A DNA stretch of 64,000 nt from Thermanaeromonas sp. C210 (GCF_013167955.1 NZ_BLWF01000002.1:351185-415184), one strand, 5' to 3'; numbered from the stretch's first letter, positions 1 through 9,354 are shown. The notes: generated from the sequence alone by a model not told the origin. Made by a program: numbers and translations.

Positions 1-242
1 TCCTGGGTATCGATAACACGCGCGTGGCGCAACTTCTTCTCTAAAGCAAGAATGCGGCCTTCTAAAAAGGCCTGCTCGTTTTTGGCGTCCTCGTACTCCG
101 AGTTTTCACTGATATCCCCGAACTCGATGGCCTGCTTTATACGTTCGGCCACTTCCCGCCGTTTAACGGACTTAAGATACTCCAGCTCTTCCTCCAACTT
201 CTTTAATCCGTCGACGGTCAGGAGGACTTCTTTTTCGGCCAT
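1..242 (-). CDS. greA: Transcription elongation factor GreA, N-terminal part (runs off window)
   Basis: The first 80 codons on the minus strand, from the ATG at 240-242, read as the GreA coiled-coil domain. They begin [20 protein letters not shown] and include the family motif [20 protein letters not shown] near residues 43-62. GreA enters the RNA polymerase secondary channel and stimulates cleavage of backtracked transcripts. The C-terminal FKBP-like domain lies outside the window. A near-consensus promoter and a hairpin precede the gene, so it starts its own transcription unit. Confidence 0.95.
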   Translation of the reverse strand, partial: MAEKEVLLTVDGLKKLEEELEYLKSVKRREVAERIKQAIEFGDISENSEYEDAKNEQAFLEGRILALEKKLRHARVIDTQ

Positions 243-324
243 TTACATTCGCTCCTTACTCTTTCTTTCTTCCTGCGCCGATTCGGTAACTCAATATATG
301 AAGTTTATTGGCTCTTTATGCGCT

Positions 325-352
325 CAAAAGCACTGGAGCAACGCCCAGTGCT
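325..352 (-). promoter_or_regulatory. Hairpin with short U-run in the greA leader
   Basis: A perfect 8-bp inverted repeat (AGCACTGG / CCAGTGCT, 8-nt loop) sits about 20 nt after the predicted greA start site and is followed by four T residues on the minus strand. It resembles a weak intrinsic terminator inside the 5' leader, so premature termination is possible. The structure is seen; the function is inferred. Confidence 0.5.
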
Positions 353-376
353 TCCGGCCTCCTGCCTTTTATAGGT

Positions 377-405
377 ATTATAGGTACGGCTACCAACCAT
401 GTCAA
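377..405 (-). promoter_or_regulatory. Sigma-A promoter of greA
   Basis: The minus strand has TTGACA (400-405), a 17-nt spacer and TATAAT (377-382), both hexamers perfect. Transcription should start near 370, leaving a leader of about 128 nt before the greA ATG. Confidence 0.9.
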
Positions 406-550
406 GGAAAAAAGCCGTTAAGGAATCAATAAAGGGGAACCCCATCCGAGAACAATCCTAGAGGAACCCCTTGTGAAAAGCAACGGTGCTTGCCTCCTTA
501 AGACCAGTAGGAAAAAGGGAGAGCACCTTAAAAAATAAGTTGACAACCAA

Positions 551-1495
551 TCACGTCTTCGCGAGAGGGGTAGAGAGACCTGCCCGCTGCATGACTTCCT
601 GGTAAATTATATCTAGCCCAGGTTCCTCTACCTCAAAGTCGGCAATATGAACCCCCTGGGCCAGTAGCTGCTCTATTATTTTACCCTTCTCTCCCACATT
701 ACAGGTAACTGTCAACTGGTTCTCTCCCATTTCCATAAACCCCAGTCCCTTGTCAGCCAGTTGCATCAACCAGGGAAAGGGATATTGACCGGCCAACCTG
801 ATTTTCATCTTGACCTTCAAGTTTAGTTGTGCCTGCAGTTGGGCAATGGTACCCAGAGCCACCATCTCTCCCCGGCACAAAATGGCTACCCGGTGGGCTA
901 GCTCCTGCACATCGGCCAAATTGTGGGAGGAGAAGAAAACGGTGGTACCTTCTTCATTCCAGGTGCGAATCATTTGTTTTAGCCAGCAGACCCCCAAGGG
1001 GTCCAGGCCCGTGGTAGGTTCATCCAAGATCAGCAACTGGGGCCGGTGGATAATGGCCTGGGCCAGGCCTAGGCGCTGCTGCATACCCTTAGAAAAAGTT
1101 CCCACCCGTTTATGCATGACTTCCTTTAAGCCCACCTGCTCCAGGACTTCCGCACACCTTTCCGCAGGTTGCCCCTTTAACTTGGCGTAAAAGCGGATGG
1201 TTTCCCATGCGGTTAGATTATCATAGAAGCTCATCTTCTCGGGTAAATAGCCTATGTTCATTTTAGTCTCCTGGGGTTTCCGCTGGTGGGTATGACCCTC
1301 GATTATGATCTGGCCGCTGCTGGGGTTCACCAGACCTACGATCATCTTAATCAAGGTAGTTTTACCCGCCCCGTTATGGCCCAGGAGGGCAAAAACCTTT
1401 CCCCGGGCAACCTGAAAAGAAATATTTTTAACGGCAGCGAATCCTCCGTAATACTTATATAAAGCCTTTACTTGCAGGACATAGTCTCTATTCAT
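551..1495 (-). CDS. nosF: NosF: ABC transporter ATP-binding protein of nitrous oxide reductase maturation
   Basis: A 314-residue ABC ATPase with Walker A GHNGAGKTT near residue 40, signature FSKGMQQRLGLAQ and Walker B LLILDEPTTGLDP. It pairs with the NosY permease just upstream. NosD-NosF-NosY form the export/maturation machine that supports assembly of the copper-sulfide (CuZ) centre of N2O reductase outside the membrane. It is the last gene of the nos operon. Identification as NosF rests on position after nosD-nosL-nosY as well as on the family; the ATPase call itself is certain. Confidence 0.93.
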   Translation of the reverse strand: MNRDYVLQVKALYKYYGGFAAVKNISFQVARGKVFALLGHNGAGKTTLIKMIVGLVNPSSGQIIIEGHTHQRKPQETKMNIGYLPEKMSFYDNLTAWETIRFYAKLKGQPAERCAEVLEQVGLKEVMHKRVGTFSKGMQQRLGLAQAIIHRPQLLILDEPTTGLDPLGVCWLKQMIRTWNEEGTTVFFSSHNLADVQELAHRVAILCRGEMVALGTIAQLQAQLNLKVKMKIRLAGQYPFPWLMQLADKGLGFMEMGENQLTVTCNVGEKGKIIEQLLAQGVHIADFEVEEPGLDIIYQEVMQRAGLSTPLAKT

Positions 1496-1524
1496 GCTCT
1501 TCCGCCTTCCTATTCTCCTCCTCG

Positions 1525-2361
1525 CTAATAGTCCTGCCTCCTGCTAAACCACAAGGCGGCCACGGCCAGAGGCAAAATCATCCATAAGGCCAGAACCACT
1601 AAAAGTAATGCTTCCCCCGAGCCCGCGGATAGCACCCGGGTTAAAGCCGCCAGGGTAGGGCCGAAAGTGGCCTCACCCCCTAACTGAAGAATAACTAGCA
1701 CCCGCACCATATCGGCCGGGTTCAATAGTAATAAAGCTAATAACAGGGGTACTACCAGGGTGACTTGCTGGAGGGCAGCCACTCCGATGGCTAAGAAATC
1801 GTAGACTAAGATAATCACAAACCAGACAAAAATAGCCAGCCCTAATGCTTGAGCTCGCCTGGTTGAGATCACCGAGATCAGGATGGCCAAGCTTAAAAAG
1901 ATCAGGGCCAAACCCACGGAAAGGCCCACAAAAACCAAATAGTCCCCTAGGTATAAGACCCCCGTCTTCCAGGCCATGACCACTCCCGCGCCACCAAAGC
2001 CGCTAAAGATAGCGGCCACCAAGGCCAGGGCTACGCCCAGGAACTTGCCCATAATTACCTCGCCAGGGTGAACAGGATGGGTAAGTAGGACATGGAGGGA
2101 GCCGCTCTCCCTTTCCCCGGCCACACTGTAAGCCCCCATTACCAGGGCAATGAGGGGCAACAGGTACAACACCAGGTTCAGCAAGCTGGCCGTCACCCGG
2201 TTAAACCCCTGGTAGCCTCGCAGCCCTAACGCCGACAGGCCAAAAAAGGAGATTAAAAGGGCCAAAAGACCGAATACCACGGCAAAGGTGGTAAGCCATC
2301 GGTTGCGGATGGATTCCAACATCTCTTTTTCTGCCACCGTCAGGATATTCCCCAGGCTCAT
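1525..2361 (-). CDS. nosY: NosY: ABC-2 type permease of the nos operon
   Basis: About 278 residues with six hydrophobic segments and the ABC-2 permease motif GERESGSLHVLLTHPV in the first cytoplasmic loop region. As NosY it would be the membrane partner of NosF and of the extracytoplasmic protein NosD. An ATG at 2361 is preferred over one six bases upstream because GGGAGG lies six bases before it. It is followed by nosF after a 29-nt gap. Confidence 0.92.
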   Translation of the reverse strand: MSLGNILTVAEKEMLESIRNRWLTTFAVVFGLLALLISFFGLSALGLRGYQGFNRVTASLLNLVLYLLPLIALVMGAYSVAGERESGSLHVLLTHPVHPGEVIMGKFLGVALALVAAIFSGFGGAGVVMAWKTGVLYLGDYLVFVGLSVGLALIFLSLAILISVISTRRAQALGLAIFVWFVIILVYDFLAIGVAALQQVTLVVPLLLALLLLNPADMVRVLVILQLGGEATFGPTLAALTRVLSAGSGEALLLVVLALWMILPLAVAALWFSRRQDY

Positions 2362-2417
2362 TTCCATCCTCCCTCATCTTCTACTCCACAATAACAATTC
2401 CCCCTGGGATTCTCGGT

Positions 2418-2963
2418 TTACCTTGCAGGTGGGATCCCCTCTTCCCCTCTTTCCTCAGAAGCATCCTGTTCCCCTTTGTCTTCAGCCTGCCGGGCCGGAT
2501 CAAACCCCACCGTCAATTTGGCTTCCAGTACCTCTTCCCAGGTAAGGACTTTACCCTCGGTGCGTTCGGCTAACCTTTGGGCCTCTTCCTCCTGGCTACA
2601 GGCCACGATGCCAAACCCCATGGGAGTATTGATGCGCCCCTGTACGTAATAAGCCTCCCTGGCCGGCAACCATTCCAGCATATTAAAATCCGTTACATAA
2701 AGGGCCTTTACCCCCTGGCTCCCCTCGGGCCCCAGCCTTTTAAGATAAAGGACCATACACCCTATATCGTCGAAGCTGATGGGGTTTCCCATGCTATCGA
2801 TGAGCTGGGCGGCAAAATGCATATCTACGATGCTCATTTTACATACCGGGCAAATGTCTAGGGTAGGATCAATGGCTTGGGGTTCCACATCTTCCGGACC
2901 TCCTCCGCAACCCGCCAGGGCCAGCCCTACCAATAGCAACAGGAAAAGCCGACATCTTACCAT
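2418..2963 (-). CDS. nosL: NosL: copper-binding lipoprotein
   Basis: A 181-residue protein with a signal peptide ending in the lipobox LALAGC, so it should be anchored outside the membrane. Its CPVCKMSI motif near residues 38-45 and downstream methionines fit the NosL family, a Cu(I) chaperone delivering copper to apo-NosZ. The C-terminal 25 residues are acidic and low-complexity. The start overlaps the nosD stop by a few bases, suggesting translational coupling. Confidence 0.93.
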   Translation of the reverse strand: MVRCRLFLLLLVGLALAGCGGGPEDVEPQAIDPTLDICPVCKMSIVDMHFAAQLIDSMGNPISFDDIGCMVLYLKRLGPEGSQGVKALYVTDFNMLEWLPAREAYYVQGRINTPMGFGIVACSQEEEAQRLAERTEGKVLTWEEVLEAKLTVGFDPARQAEDKGEQDASEERGEEGIPPAR

Positions 2964-4450
2964 GGACTACCTCTCCTCCCCAGGAGCCGCCACCTCTCCC
3001 TTCTCCCGGAACTCAGGCGAAAGGCACGGCTAAAAATGGCACCGGCTAAGAGCAACATGAAGAGAGAATACCATCCCAACGCCTTGCTATGAACTTGCCT
3101 CTCCTGGTCGCCAAACTCCGGTATTTCAATCTCCACGGGCTGGGCTAGAGGATAGCGGTCTTCCGCTTTAGGAACATCCACCAGGGGGAAAATTCTCTCC
3201 GAAAACTCCAGGGCTTTAGCCGCAGGGCTGTTCAGAAATAACCGCACTGCCGGATATCGGGCCATCAAGTAAGTAAAAGGGTCCCCCGTCCGGTGGGGTA
3301 TATCTCCAATGCCGTCCCGGTCCAGATCGAAACCCCAGTAATCATTCCAGTGGTTGCCTCGTCCTTCCTCATAAAAGCGGTTTCCTTCCCCCACTCGTCC
3401 CGATACCATGACAACGTCCTGGAGATTATCGATAAAGTTATTTTCCACAAAAAGGTTGTCCGAGGAACTAGATATCAGGTCCAGCCCAATATCATTAAGG
3501 GCCACCATATTGCGCCGAAAAACATTGCGCAAGGAGACGTCAAAGAAAACGCCTCTGGTATTGTCCACGATAATGTTCTCCTCGGCAAGGCTATCATCGC
3601 AAGTTGCAAAAAGTACGCCATAAGCCCTGTGCCCCCGGCTATGGGCAAAAACGTTTCTCCGAAACACAATCCGCTTAGAAAACATGGGGGCCGCCCCTGC
3701 CACATTATGAGTTAAAAGGTTGGCCTCGAAGTAATTATCATCGGAATACATGTAGTGAATGCCATATCTTACCCCCGAAATCCTGTTCCCGATTACACAG
3801 TTGTTATGGGCATAATTAAAATAAATGCCATCCCGGGTGTCTACAATTACGTTGTTCTCGATCTGGTTGTCTGAGGAGGCAAACAGGTGAATACCATCGC
3901 CTCCCTCTCCCTCAAAAGTGGGGTGATAACCGGCGTAGGGATCATTCTCGACTTGATAGGCTTCCGCCCTACCCTTTACCGGCCTGCCCCGGATAAGGTT
4001 GCGCCGGATGATATTGCCCTCCGAACGATCCAGATAGATGCCAAAATGATTGTTCACGATACGGCAGTCTTCGATGACTACCCCCCTAGCCGACTTTAAT
4101 TTGATACCTGCATCGGAATCCTCCAGTTTTTTCCCGCTACCCAGGATTTCAAAGCCCTTAATGACGACATCATCGGCCAGGATGGTTATTACATCCCCCA
4201 CCCCTCCTCCGTCGATCACCGGACATTCTAGCCCTAGCAGCGAAACGGACTTACTTATCACCAGTCTCTCCCGGTAGTGGCCCTGGTGTACACGGATAAT
4301 ATCTCCGTTATCCGCCCTATCCAGGGCCTCCTGGATAGTGCTGACCGGTCCCCCGGGCCATACCTCTATGGTGGCTGCAAGCGCCGTGCCGTTGACACCC
4401 CCTAAGATGAGGAAGGCAAAGAGGCCGAGGAGGAGGATTTTTCGTCCCAT
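2957..4450 (-). CDS. nosD: NosD: periplasmic right-handed beta-helix copper-site maturation protein
   Basis: Roughly 497 residues with a signal peptide, then many parallel beta-helix (CASH/PbH1-type) repeats marked by recurring N-x-I and D-N patterns, and a C-terminal membrane segment (WYSLFMLLLAGAIF). This is the NosD architecture, with the helix facing outside and contacting NosFY. The ATG at 4450 is chosen because GGAGG lies 9 nt upstream; a GTG 15 nt earlier is also in frame. The gene overlaps the upstream membrane gene by about 50 nt. Confidence 0.93.
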   Translation of the reverse strand: MGRKILLLGLFAFLILGGVNGTALAATIEVWPGGPVSTIQEALDRADNGDIIRVHQGHYRERLVISKSVSLLGLECPVIDGGGVGDVITILADDVVIKGFEILGSGKKLEDSDAGIKLKSARGVVIEDCRIVNNHFGIYLDRSEGNIIRRNLIRGRPVKGRAEAYQVENDPYAGYHPTFEGEGGDGIHLFASSDNQIENNVIVDTRDGIYFNYAHNNCVIGNRISGVRYGIHYMYSDDNYFEANLLTHNVAGAAPMFSKRIVFRRNVFAHSRGHRAYGVLFATCDDSLAEENIIVDNTRGVFFDVSLRNVFRRNMVALNDIGLDLISSSSDNLFVENNFIDNLQDVVMVSGRVGEGNRFYEEGRGNHWNDYWGFDLDRDGIGDIPHRTGDPFTYLMARYPAVRLFLNSPAAKALEFSERIFPLVDVPKAEDRYPLAQPVEIEIPEFGDQERQVHSKALGWYSLFMLLLAGAIFSRAFRLSSGRRERWRLLGRRGSPW

Positions 4451-5019
4451 TGCCGGAACCTCCACAGGCTTAATACCATTAGCAGTATCCCTATCCCCAG
4501 CAGATAGCCGCCCAGACCGAACCCCGTATAGGTGGTAAAATTGGCCAGTTGGTTAGTACCTATCATGGGCGGGGTAAAGGGCGGGATTTTCATTGCCGCC
4601 TGGGGATCTAACTCGGTACCGTACTTATGGAGCCAGTACCACAGGCGGTAAATCCCCAGAGCTCCTCCTGCAGAGCCCAGCCCGGCCGTTAAAAGTCCTA
4701 GCCAATTGCGGCGCAGTAAAGCCGTGAGGACGGCCAGGAAGGCCAGTAAGCTTACCCCATAGGTCATATACTTTAACTCAGGGAAGTCTTCTTCCTGAAT
4801 TTCTTTCATGCCAATGTAATGGTTGAGGTTGTTAATGATATCGATGCGGCCGCCTATCTTGTTAGCGTACACCGTCATGGGAAGCCCCTCCGGGTATTGA
4901 GGCGCTACCAGGTTCATATACCACCAGGGGAAAAACAGGGAAGCAATTAACAGGGCCGCTGACAGTAAAAATAAAACCCTCCCCGTGGTATTAAGCCGGC
5001 CATAGATCAGGTTTTTCAC
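4402..5019 (-). CDS. NosB-like integral membrane protein of clade-II nos operons
   Basis: A 205-residue protein with four predicted membrane spans: N-terminal VLFLLSAALLIASLFFPWWY, two central segments and one near the C-terminus. A large extracytoplasmic loop containing YPEGLPMTVY follows the first span. Its place between nosZ and nosD matches the position of nosB, a membrane protein of unknown function typical of clade-II (Sec-exported NosZ) clusters. The assignment is by position and topology, not by a recognised motif. Confidence 0.6.
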   Translation of the reverse strand: MKNLIYGRLNTTGRVLFLLSAALLIASLFFPWWYMNLVAPQYPEGLPMTVYANKIGGRIDIINNLNHYIGMKEIQEEDFPELKYMTYGVSLLAFLAVLTALLRRNWLGLLTAGLGSAGGALGIYRLWYWLHKYGTELDPQAAMKIPPFTPPMIGTNQLANFTTYTGFGLGGYLLGIGILLMVLSLWRFRQWDEKSSSSASLPSSS

Positions 5020-5096
5020 CCCTATCTCTCCTTTCAGGTGAGGTAAAGAGGGGGGGACCCGCGGCCGTAACCTTTAGACCCTCCCCTTCATTGAGG

Positions 5097-7001
5097 CTAT
5101 TGTTGATCCTTAGGTTTTACGATTAGGAACCCTTGCATTTCCTGGTGAAGGGCCGAACAAAAGTTGGTGCAATAGAAGGGATATACGCCGGGTTTATCGG
5201 CCACAAATTCTATCTTTTCCGTCTGGCCAGGCTGGACCTCGAAATTGATGTCATACAAACAGATGGCAAAACCGTGGGTAATGTCTTCATCGAAGTCGGT
5301 GTTTGTTAGGTACCAAGTAACGTGGTCCCCTTCGTTCACTTCCACCACGTCGGGATAGTAACGACTGCGGTAAGACATCATATAGACGTTTACCCGGTTG
5401 CCATTGCGCTCTACCCTGGCGTCCTCCTTTTTGTAGACCGCACCCTCTAATTGCTCATCCTTGGGATAGACTTCGAAAGTCTTGATTTTGTCCGCCTTGA
5501 TCATTTGAGCGTAGTGGGGTTCCGGGTCCACCGGATTGTCGAAAAGGACCTTCATTTTGGGCGAGGTGAGATCGACCAGTTGCATGGACTCGGGATGAGA
5601 CGGCCCGACGGATAGGAATTTGTCCTTGGCCAGCTTGTTTAAGGCGACCAGGTACTTGCCGTCCGGAGAAACAGTATCCCCTTCGGCAGCGCACAGGTGG
5701 CCTGGGCAATAGTGGACCTGCACCTTATCCACCACTTTGAAATCCGTCAAAGACCATTTGGCCACGGCGCTTTCCACAAATAAGCTGGTATAAGCGTAGC
5801 CCTGATCATCAAATTGGGTGTGCAAGGGCCCCAGGCCTACTTCCACTTCCGCCACCCTCACCTTGTCATAGTTGACGATGGGGAAGCCGCGCTCCTCGCC
5901 CTGGAAATCCTTATTCTCGATGCACTCCATGAATTTCTCAAAGCTGAACACCGTAACCGTGGGCGACAGCTTGCCGTTGCCTATAATGTATTTCCCGTCC
6001 GGCGAAACGTCTACACCGTGGGGGCTCTTGGCGCACGGTATTAGATAAGTAGATCCCGGAACATCGCGGGGATCGATAACCTTGGCCCCGCCGATCTCCT
6101 TGTATTTACCTTCCTGGACAGCCTTTTCTAGCATCTTCCAGTTCATAGCTACGATATAGTCCCTCTCCCGCTGGGAGGCATTAACCTCCAGCAGGGTATA
6201 CGCTTCTTCCGTGTTATAGCTGGTAAGGAACATCCAGCCATCGCTGACCAATTTTCCGGCATCCGAGAGGTCGTAAGACCAGGGCGGCAATAAAGCCTCC
6301 CAGGCCAAGCTCATGTTCCCGTTCTCGGGATCGATGGCAATGGCCGCCAGCACGCAGTAATATTCGTCCTTAAATTTTTCAATAGGGGCATACTTGCCAA
6401 AGGGGATGGGCCCGGCGAAGCGGGACGCCATCATGAAATACTCGCTATTGGGGGTAAGGAAGACGGCACCGTGGGGGCCGTAAATATTGGGGATGGGCCC
6501 CAATATCTGCTTGGTGGTAAAGGAATCCAGGTCTATACGGGCCACCCGGCTGTTGGCGTTATCGTTGACGAACAGCCAGCGACCATCGTATTCCCCGTTC
6601 GTCTCGCTTAAGGCCGGGTGATGGACGTCTCCCCAGGTAAAATTACCCAGCATTTCCTTGGTCTCTGCCGTCCAGCCGTAACCCACCGACGATTCTTTGG
6701 TGAAGACCGGAATAGTCCTGATCCTCCGCATGGAAGGTACGCCGTACACAAATACGTTTCCAGAATGCCCGCCCGAGGCAAAAAGGTAATATTCATCCAG
6801 TTTGCCGGGCGGTACATAAGTTTTTAGGGCCGCCTCCACAACTTCATCGGCTACACCCGTATTAGAGGCTGAAAAGTTGAAAGAGGCCCCTTCCTGGCTC
6901 GCCGAAGGGTTCACCCGGCCGGTAATGAATACAGCCAGTACCAAGCCTACCAGGAGGCCCGCTAGGGCTAAGACAATCTTACTAAAGGACCTCTTTTCCA
7001 T
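5097..7001 (-). CDS. nosZ: NosZ: nitrous oxide reductase, clade II (Sec-type)
   Basis: A 634-residue enzyme reducing N2O to N2 outside the membrane. The N-terminus has one hydrophobic segment (residues 9-27) and no twin-arginine motif, which marks clade II. A seven-bladed propeller carries the CuZ ligands, for example GDVHH (H127, H128), GPHG and SPHG. The C-terminal cupredoxin domain carries CuA ligands H576, C611, C615, H619 and M622 in YCTNFCSALHQEM. All key residues are present, so the enzyme should be active. In a Gram-positive cell the N-terminal segment may remain as a membrane anchor. Confidence 0.98.
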   Translation of the reverse strand: MEKRSFSKIVLALAGLLVGLVLAVFITGRVNPSASQEGASFNFSASNTGVADEVVEAALKTYVPPGKLDEYYLFASGGHSGNVFVYGVPSMRRIRTIPVFTKESSVGYGWTAETKEMLGNFTWGDVHHPALSETNGEYDGRWLFVNDNANSRVARIDLDSFTTKQILGPIPNIYGPHGAVFLTPNSEYFMMASRFAGPIPFGKYAPIEKFKDEYYCVLAAIAIDPENGNMSLAWEALLPPWSYDLSDAGKLVSDGWMFLTSYNTEEAYTLLEVNASQRERDYIVAMNWKMLEKAVQEGKYKEIGGAKVIDPRDVPGSTYLIPCAKSPHGVDVSPDGKYIIGNGKLSPTVTVFSFEKFMECIENKDFQGEERGFPIVNYDKVRVAEVEVGLGPLHTQFDDQGYAYTSLFVESAVAKWSLTDFKVVDKVQVHYCPGHLCAAEGDTVSPDGKYLVALNKLAKDKFLSVGPSHPESMQLVDLTSPKMKVLFDNPVDPEPHYAQMIKADKIKTFEVYPKDEQLEGAVYKKEDARVERNGNRVNVYMMSYRSRYYPDVVEVNEGDHVTWYLTNTDFDEDITHGFAICLYDINFEVQPGQTEKIEFVADKPGVYPFYCTNFCSALHQEMQGFLIVKPKDQQ

Positions 7002-7039
7002 ATGCTTACTATCCTCCTTCCGTCACCCGCTACCTAGAA

Positions 7040-7579
7040 TCACGGGTTCGTTTCTTGCTCCTGAGTCGGGGCTGGCGCGCCCTCGTCTGGCCCTCCCTCG
7101 GCTACCCTAGTCAGCAGCTCCAGGATTATCGTCTTTTCTTCATCGGTAATCTCCCTCCCTCGTAAAATTTCGGCCATAGTACCCTCGGGGTTCCACAGGA
7201 ACTCTTCCAGGGTCTTACCATAGCGAGCCGGGACATTGTGATAGGCGTTGGAAAGGTCGGGTCCCGTCTCGCCGCCCTTCACGTTATAAGCACTCACTTT
7301 GTGGCACTGGATGCAGCCCAGGGTGGTGAAAATTTCCGCTTCCTTTTGCTCACCGGTAGCGGCTGTGCTCTCCCCGGCCTCGCTTTCGGGGGTTCCCTTA
7401 TCTCCTGATGCAGCTTGCTCCTCTACATTTAAGCCAGCATTATAAACCGTAGATGCTGTTTGGGCCACCTCCGGGAAATACCTGGGCGCCGCCGCCACAC
7501 TGGCGGTAAGGCCCCCTAGGAAACCTATTCCCGCCCACATCAAGAACAGCAGGATCCCCCCCTTACCCTTTGCCTCCAC
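7040..7579 (-). CDS. Membrane-anchored monohaem cytochrome c of the nos operon
   Basis: About 179 residues with an N-terminal membrane anchor, a low-complexity acidic linker and a single CIQCH haem-binding motif near residue 91. A methionine in GTMAEIL is a possible distal ligand. It lies between the cytochrome b/Rieske genes and nosZ, so the natural inference is electron transfer from the quinol-oxidising complex to the CuA site of NosZ, like NosC-type cytochromes. Confidence 0.85.
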   Translation of the reverse strand: MEAKGKGGILLFLMWAGIGFLGGLTASVAAAPRYFPEVAQTASTVYNAGLNVEEQAASGDKGTPESEAGESTAATGEQKEAEIFTTLGCIQCHKVSAYNVKGGETGPDLSNAYHNVPARYGKTLEEFLWNPEGTMAEILRGREITDEEKTIILELLTRVAEGGPDEGAPAPTQEQETNP

Positions 7580-7620
7580 GGGGATATACCTCCTTTGTTC
7601 GAGTGCTGGCCATCACCCTG

Positions 7621-8016
7621 CTATCTGAGCCCCACATAGGTTAGGACCACCAGGCCGATGAGGACTAGCAGGGTACCTATGATGACTTTAGGCCTTTCTT
7701 CCGGTCGCCGGTGAGGGCTCCTGTCCAGCCAGGGCAGCAGGAACAGGGCCAGGAATACCAGGGCGGAGATCGCCAGTCCTAAAAGCTGCGGGACAACTTT
7801 GAGAAGGCCGTATACCCATAAAAAGTACCACTCGGGCTTGATATGGGCAGGCGTCATTATAGGATTGGCCGGGGGCCTCAGTTCACGGGGCGCTATACCG
7901 GCCAGGAACAAAACTAGACCGATAAAACCCAGGGCTAAGGCGAGTTCTGCCATAAAATGGTGTGGGTAGAAAGGGATACTCCCCTTGGGGGCTCGCTGTT
8001 CCATTTGTTGTTCCAT
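7621..8016 (-). CDS. Cytochrome b subunit IV-like protein (PetD/QcrC-type)
   Basis: A 131-residue membrane protein with three spans and the quinol-site motif PEWYF in KPEWYFLWVYGLL. It is the C-terminal half of a split cytochrome b, as in b6f and Firmicute b6c complexes. Together with the cytochrome b6 gene 12 nt upstream and the Rieske gene it forms a menaquinol:cytochrome c reductase. Confidence 0.92.
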   Translation of the reverse strand: MEQQMEQRAPKGSIPFYPHHFMAELALALGFIGLVLFLAGIAPRELRPPANPIMTPAHIKPEWYFLWVYGLLKVVPQLLGLAISALVFLALFLLPWLDRSPHRRPEERPKVIIGTLLVLIGLVVLTYVGLR

Positions 8017-8028
8017 CCCTTACCCCCC

Positions 8029-8667
8029 TTATAAACCACCGGATATGCCCTGCTTGCGCACCAGGAAAAAATGGATACCCATCAGAATAAGGGTCAGTAT
8101 GGGCAGCACCACCACATGCAAAGCGTAAAACCTCGTCAACGTGTAACCGGTCACCTTCGTACCACCTTGGGTGAGCACCAGCAATTTGTCTCCTAATAGA
8201 GGAATGGACCCCATAATCTTGGTACCGATAATGGCAGCCCAGTAACCTACCTGATCCCACACCAGGAGGTAGCCCGTGAAGCAGAAAGTTAAGACCAGCA
8301 GTAACAGCGAAACCCCGACTACCCAGTTGAACTGCCGGGGAGGTTTATAGGAACCCGTGTAGATCACCCGCAACATATGGATGACTACGAGAATCACCAT
8401 AAGATTGGCGCCAATATTGTGCACAGAGCGTATAACGCTACCCATGGGCACTTCTTCCATGATAAATTTGACACTTTGATAAGCCATTTCCGGTGTAGGC
8501 CGGTAGTAAATAGCGAGTATTATGCCGGTGACCGTCTGCACTAGGAAGGTTAGAAAAGTAAGCCCTCCAAAACAGTAAAGAAAACTACGGGCATGAAAAG
8601 GCACCGGGTGATCGGCAACCTCTCGCCATATGGACTTCAAATCTGGTTCCTTCAGCTGGGAAGCCAT
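8029..8667 (-). CDS. Cytochrome b6 (PetB/QcrB-type)
   Basis: A 212-residue protein with four membrane helices and two histidine pairs spaced HX13H and HX14H for two b haems. A cysteine in FLYCFGG aligns with Cys35 of cytochrome b6 and Cys43 of Bacillus QcrB, which bind the extra haem ci covalently, so this complex probably carries that haem. The gene lies directly after the Rieske gene and is translated just before subunit IV. Confidence 0.95.
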   Translation of the reverse strand: MASQLKEPDLKSIWREVADHPVPFHARSFLYCFGGLTFLTFLVQTVTGIILAIYYRPTPEMAYQSVKFIMEEVPMGSVIRSVHNIGANLMVILVVIHMLRVIYTGSYKPPRQFNWVVGVSLLLLVLTFCFTGYLLVWDQVGYWAAIIGTKIMGSIPLLGDKLLVLTQGGTKVTGYTLTRFYALHVVVLPILTLILMGIHFFLVRKQGISGGL

Positions 8668-8672
8668 TACTT

Positions 8673-9128
8673 TTACCCCACCTCCTTTTCCACCATTACC
8701 AAGCCGTTTTCTACCCAGACTGCCAGGCGGTGCAAAGGTTCAGGGGGCGGCCCCTTCACTACTTTGCCTTCGGCGTCAAATACGCCGCCATGGCAAGGGC
8801 ATTCAAAAACCTGCTCCTCTTCCTTCCAGGCCACAATACAGCCCAAATGGGTACATACCCGAGAAAAGGCTTTGTATTCCCCATCCTTCTTGAAGAGAAT
8901 GGCAGGGTAGCCGTCATAGATGAATTCCACCGGTTTTTCCCCAACTTCCTCTTCTTTGGCCACGGCCATGCGCGGCGGAAGGGGCCTTAAAGAGCGGGGC
9001 GGCGACAGCGCTCCGGCGGTAAGCACCAGAGGTGTAGTCACACCTAGTACCACCGGGACTTCCATGAGGAGGGTTAAAAACTGCCGGCGCGAAAGTCCTC
9101 GAATTCTATCAGCTGGCACCCTCTTCAC
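8673..9128 (-). CDS. Rieske iron-sulfur protein
   Basis: A 151-residue protein with an N-terminal twin-arginine-type signal/anchor (SRRQFLTLL) and the [2Fe-2S] ligand boxes CTHLGC and CPCHGGVF. It accepts an electron from menaquinol at the Qo site and passes it to cytochrome c. It starts at a GTG overlapping the upstream small membrane gene by 20 nt, which suggests coupled translation. Confidence 0.96.
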   Translation of the reverse strand: MKRVPADRIRGLSRRQFLTLLMEVPVVLGVTTPLVLTAGALSPPRSLRPLPPRMAVAKEEEVGEKPVEFIYDGYPAILFKKDGEYKAFSRVCTHLGCIVAWKEEEQVFECPCHGGVFDAEGKVVKGPPPEPLHRLAVWVENGLVMVEKEVG

Positions 9129-9354
9129 CCCTTTCTCCCTCTCCGTTCAAGACCAGCCGCCTCCAGGCGCTGGTCCCCAGAGAGGCGCTGCAACATATCA
9201 AGCCGCTTAAGATGGCCACCCAGTTCCAATTGCCAGCCGTCCAACTCCTGACCAGCATGAGTAACAGGGTGATGGAAGCCCAAGCGCTCAGCCCTAAAAC
9301 CACTAAGCCTTCGATGTCTTTCTCCCCCCATTTCTCCTCTGGGAAAAACGCCAC
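9109..9354 (-). CDS. Small two-span membrane protein of the nos/cytochrome b operon
   Basis: An 81-residue protein with two hydrophobic segments (about residues 16-35 and 43-60). It is not recognised as a named family. The tight spacing (22 nt from the upstream cytochrome, 20-nt overlap with the Rieske gene) supports a role in the quinol oxidase branch, perhaps as an accessory subunit. Confidence 0.7.
   Translation of the reverse strand: MAFFPEEKWGEKDIEGLVVLGLSAWASITLLLMLVRSWTAGNWNWVAILSGLICCSASLGTSAWRRLVLNGEGERGEEGAS

Larger units (their letters stand above)
242..550. other. Intergenic region between greA and nosF
   Basis: This stretch holds the greA promoter and leader hairpin. The part from about 410 to 550, downstream of the nosF stop on the minus strand, shows no convincing gene and no strong terminator. 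Confidence 0.6.
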
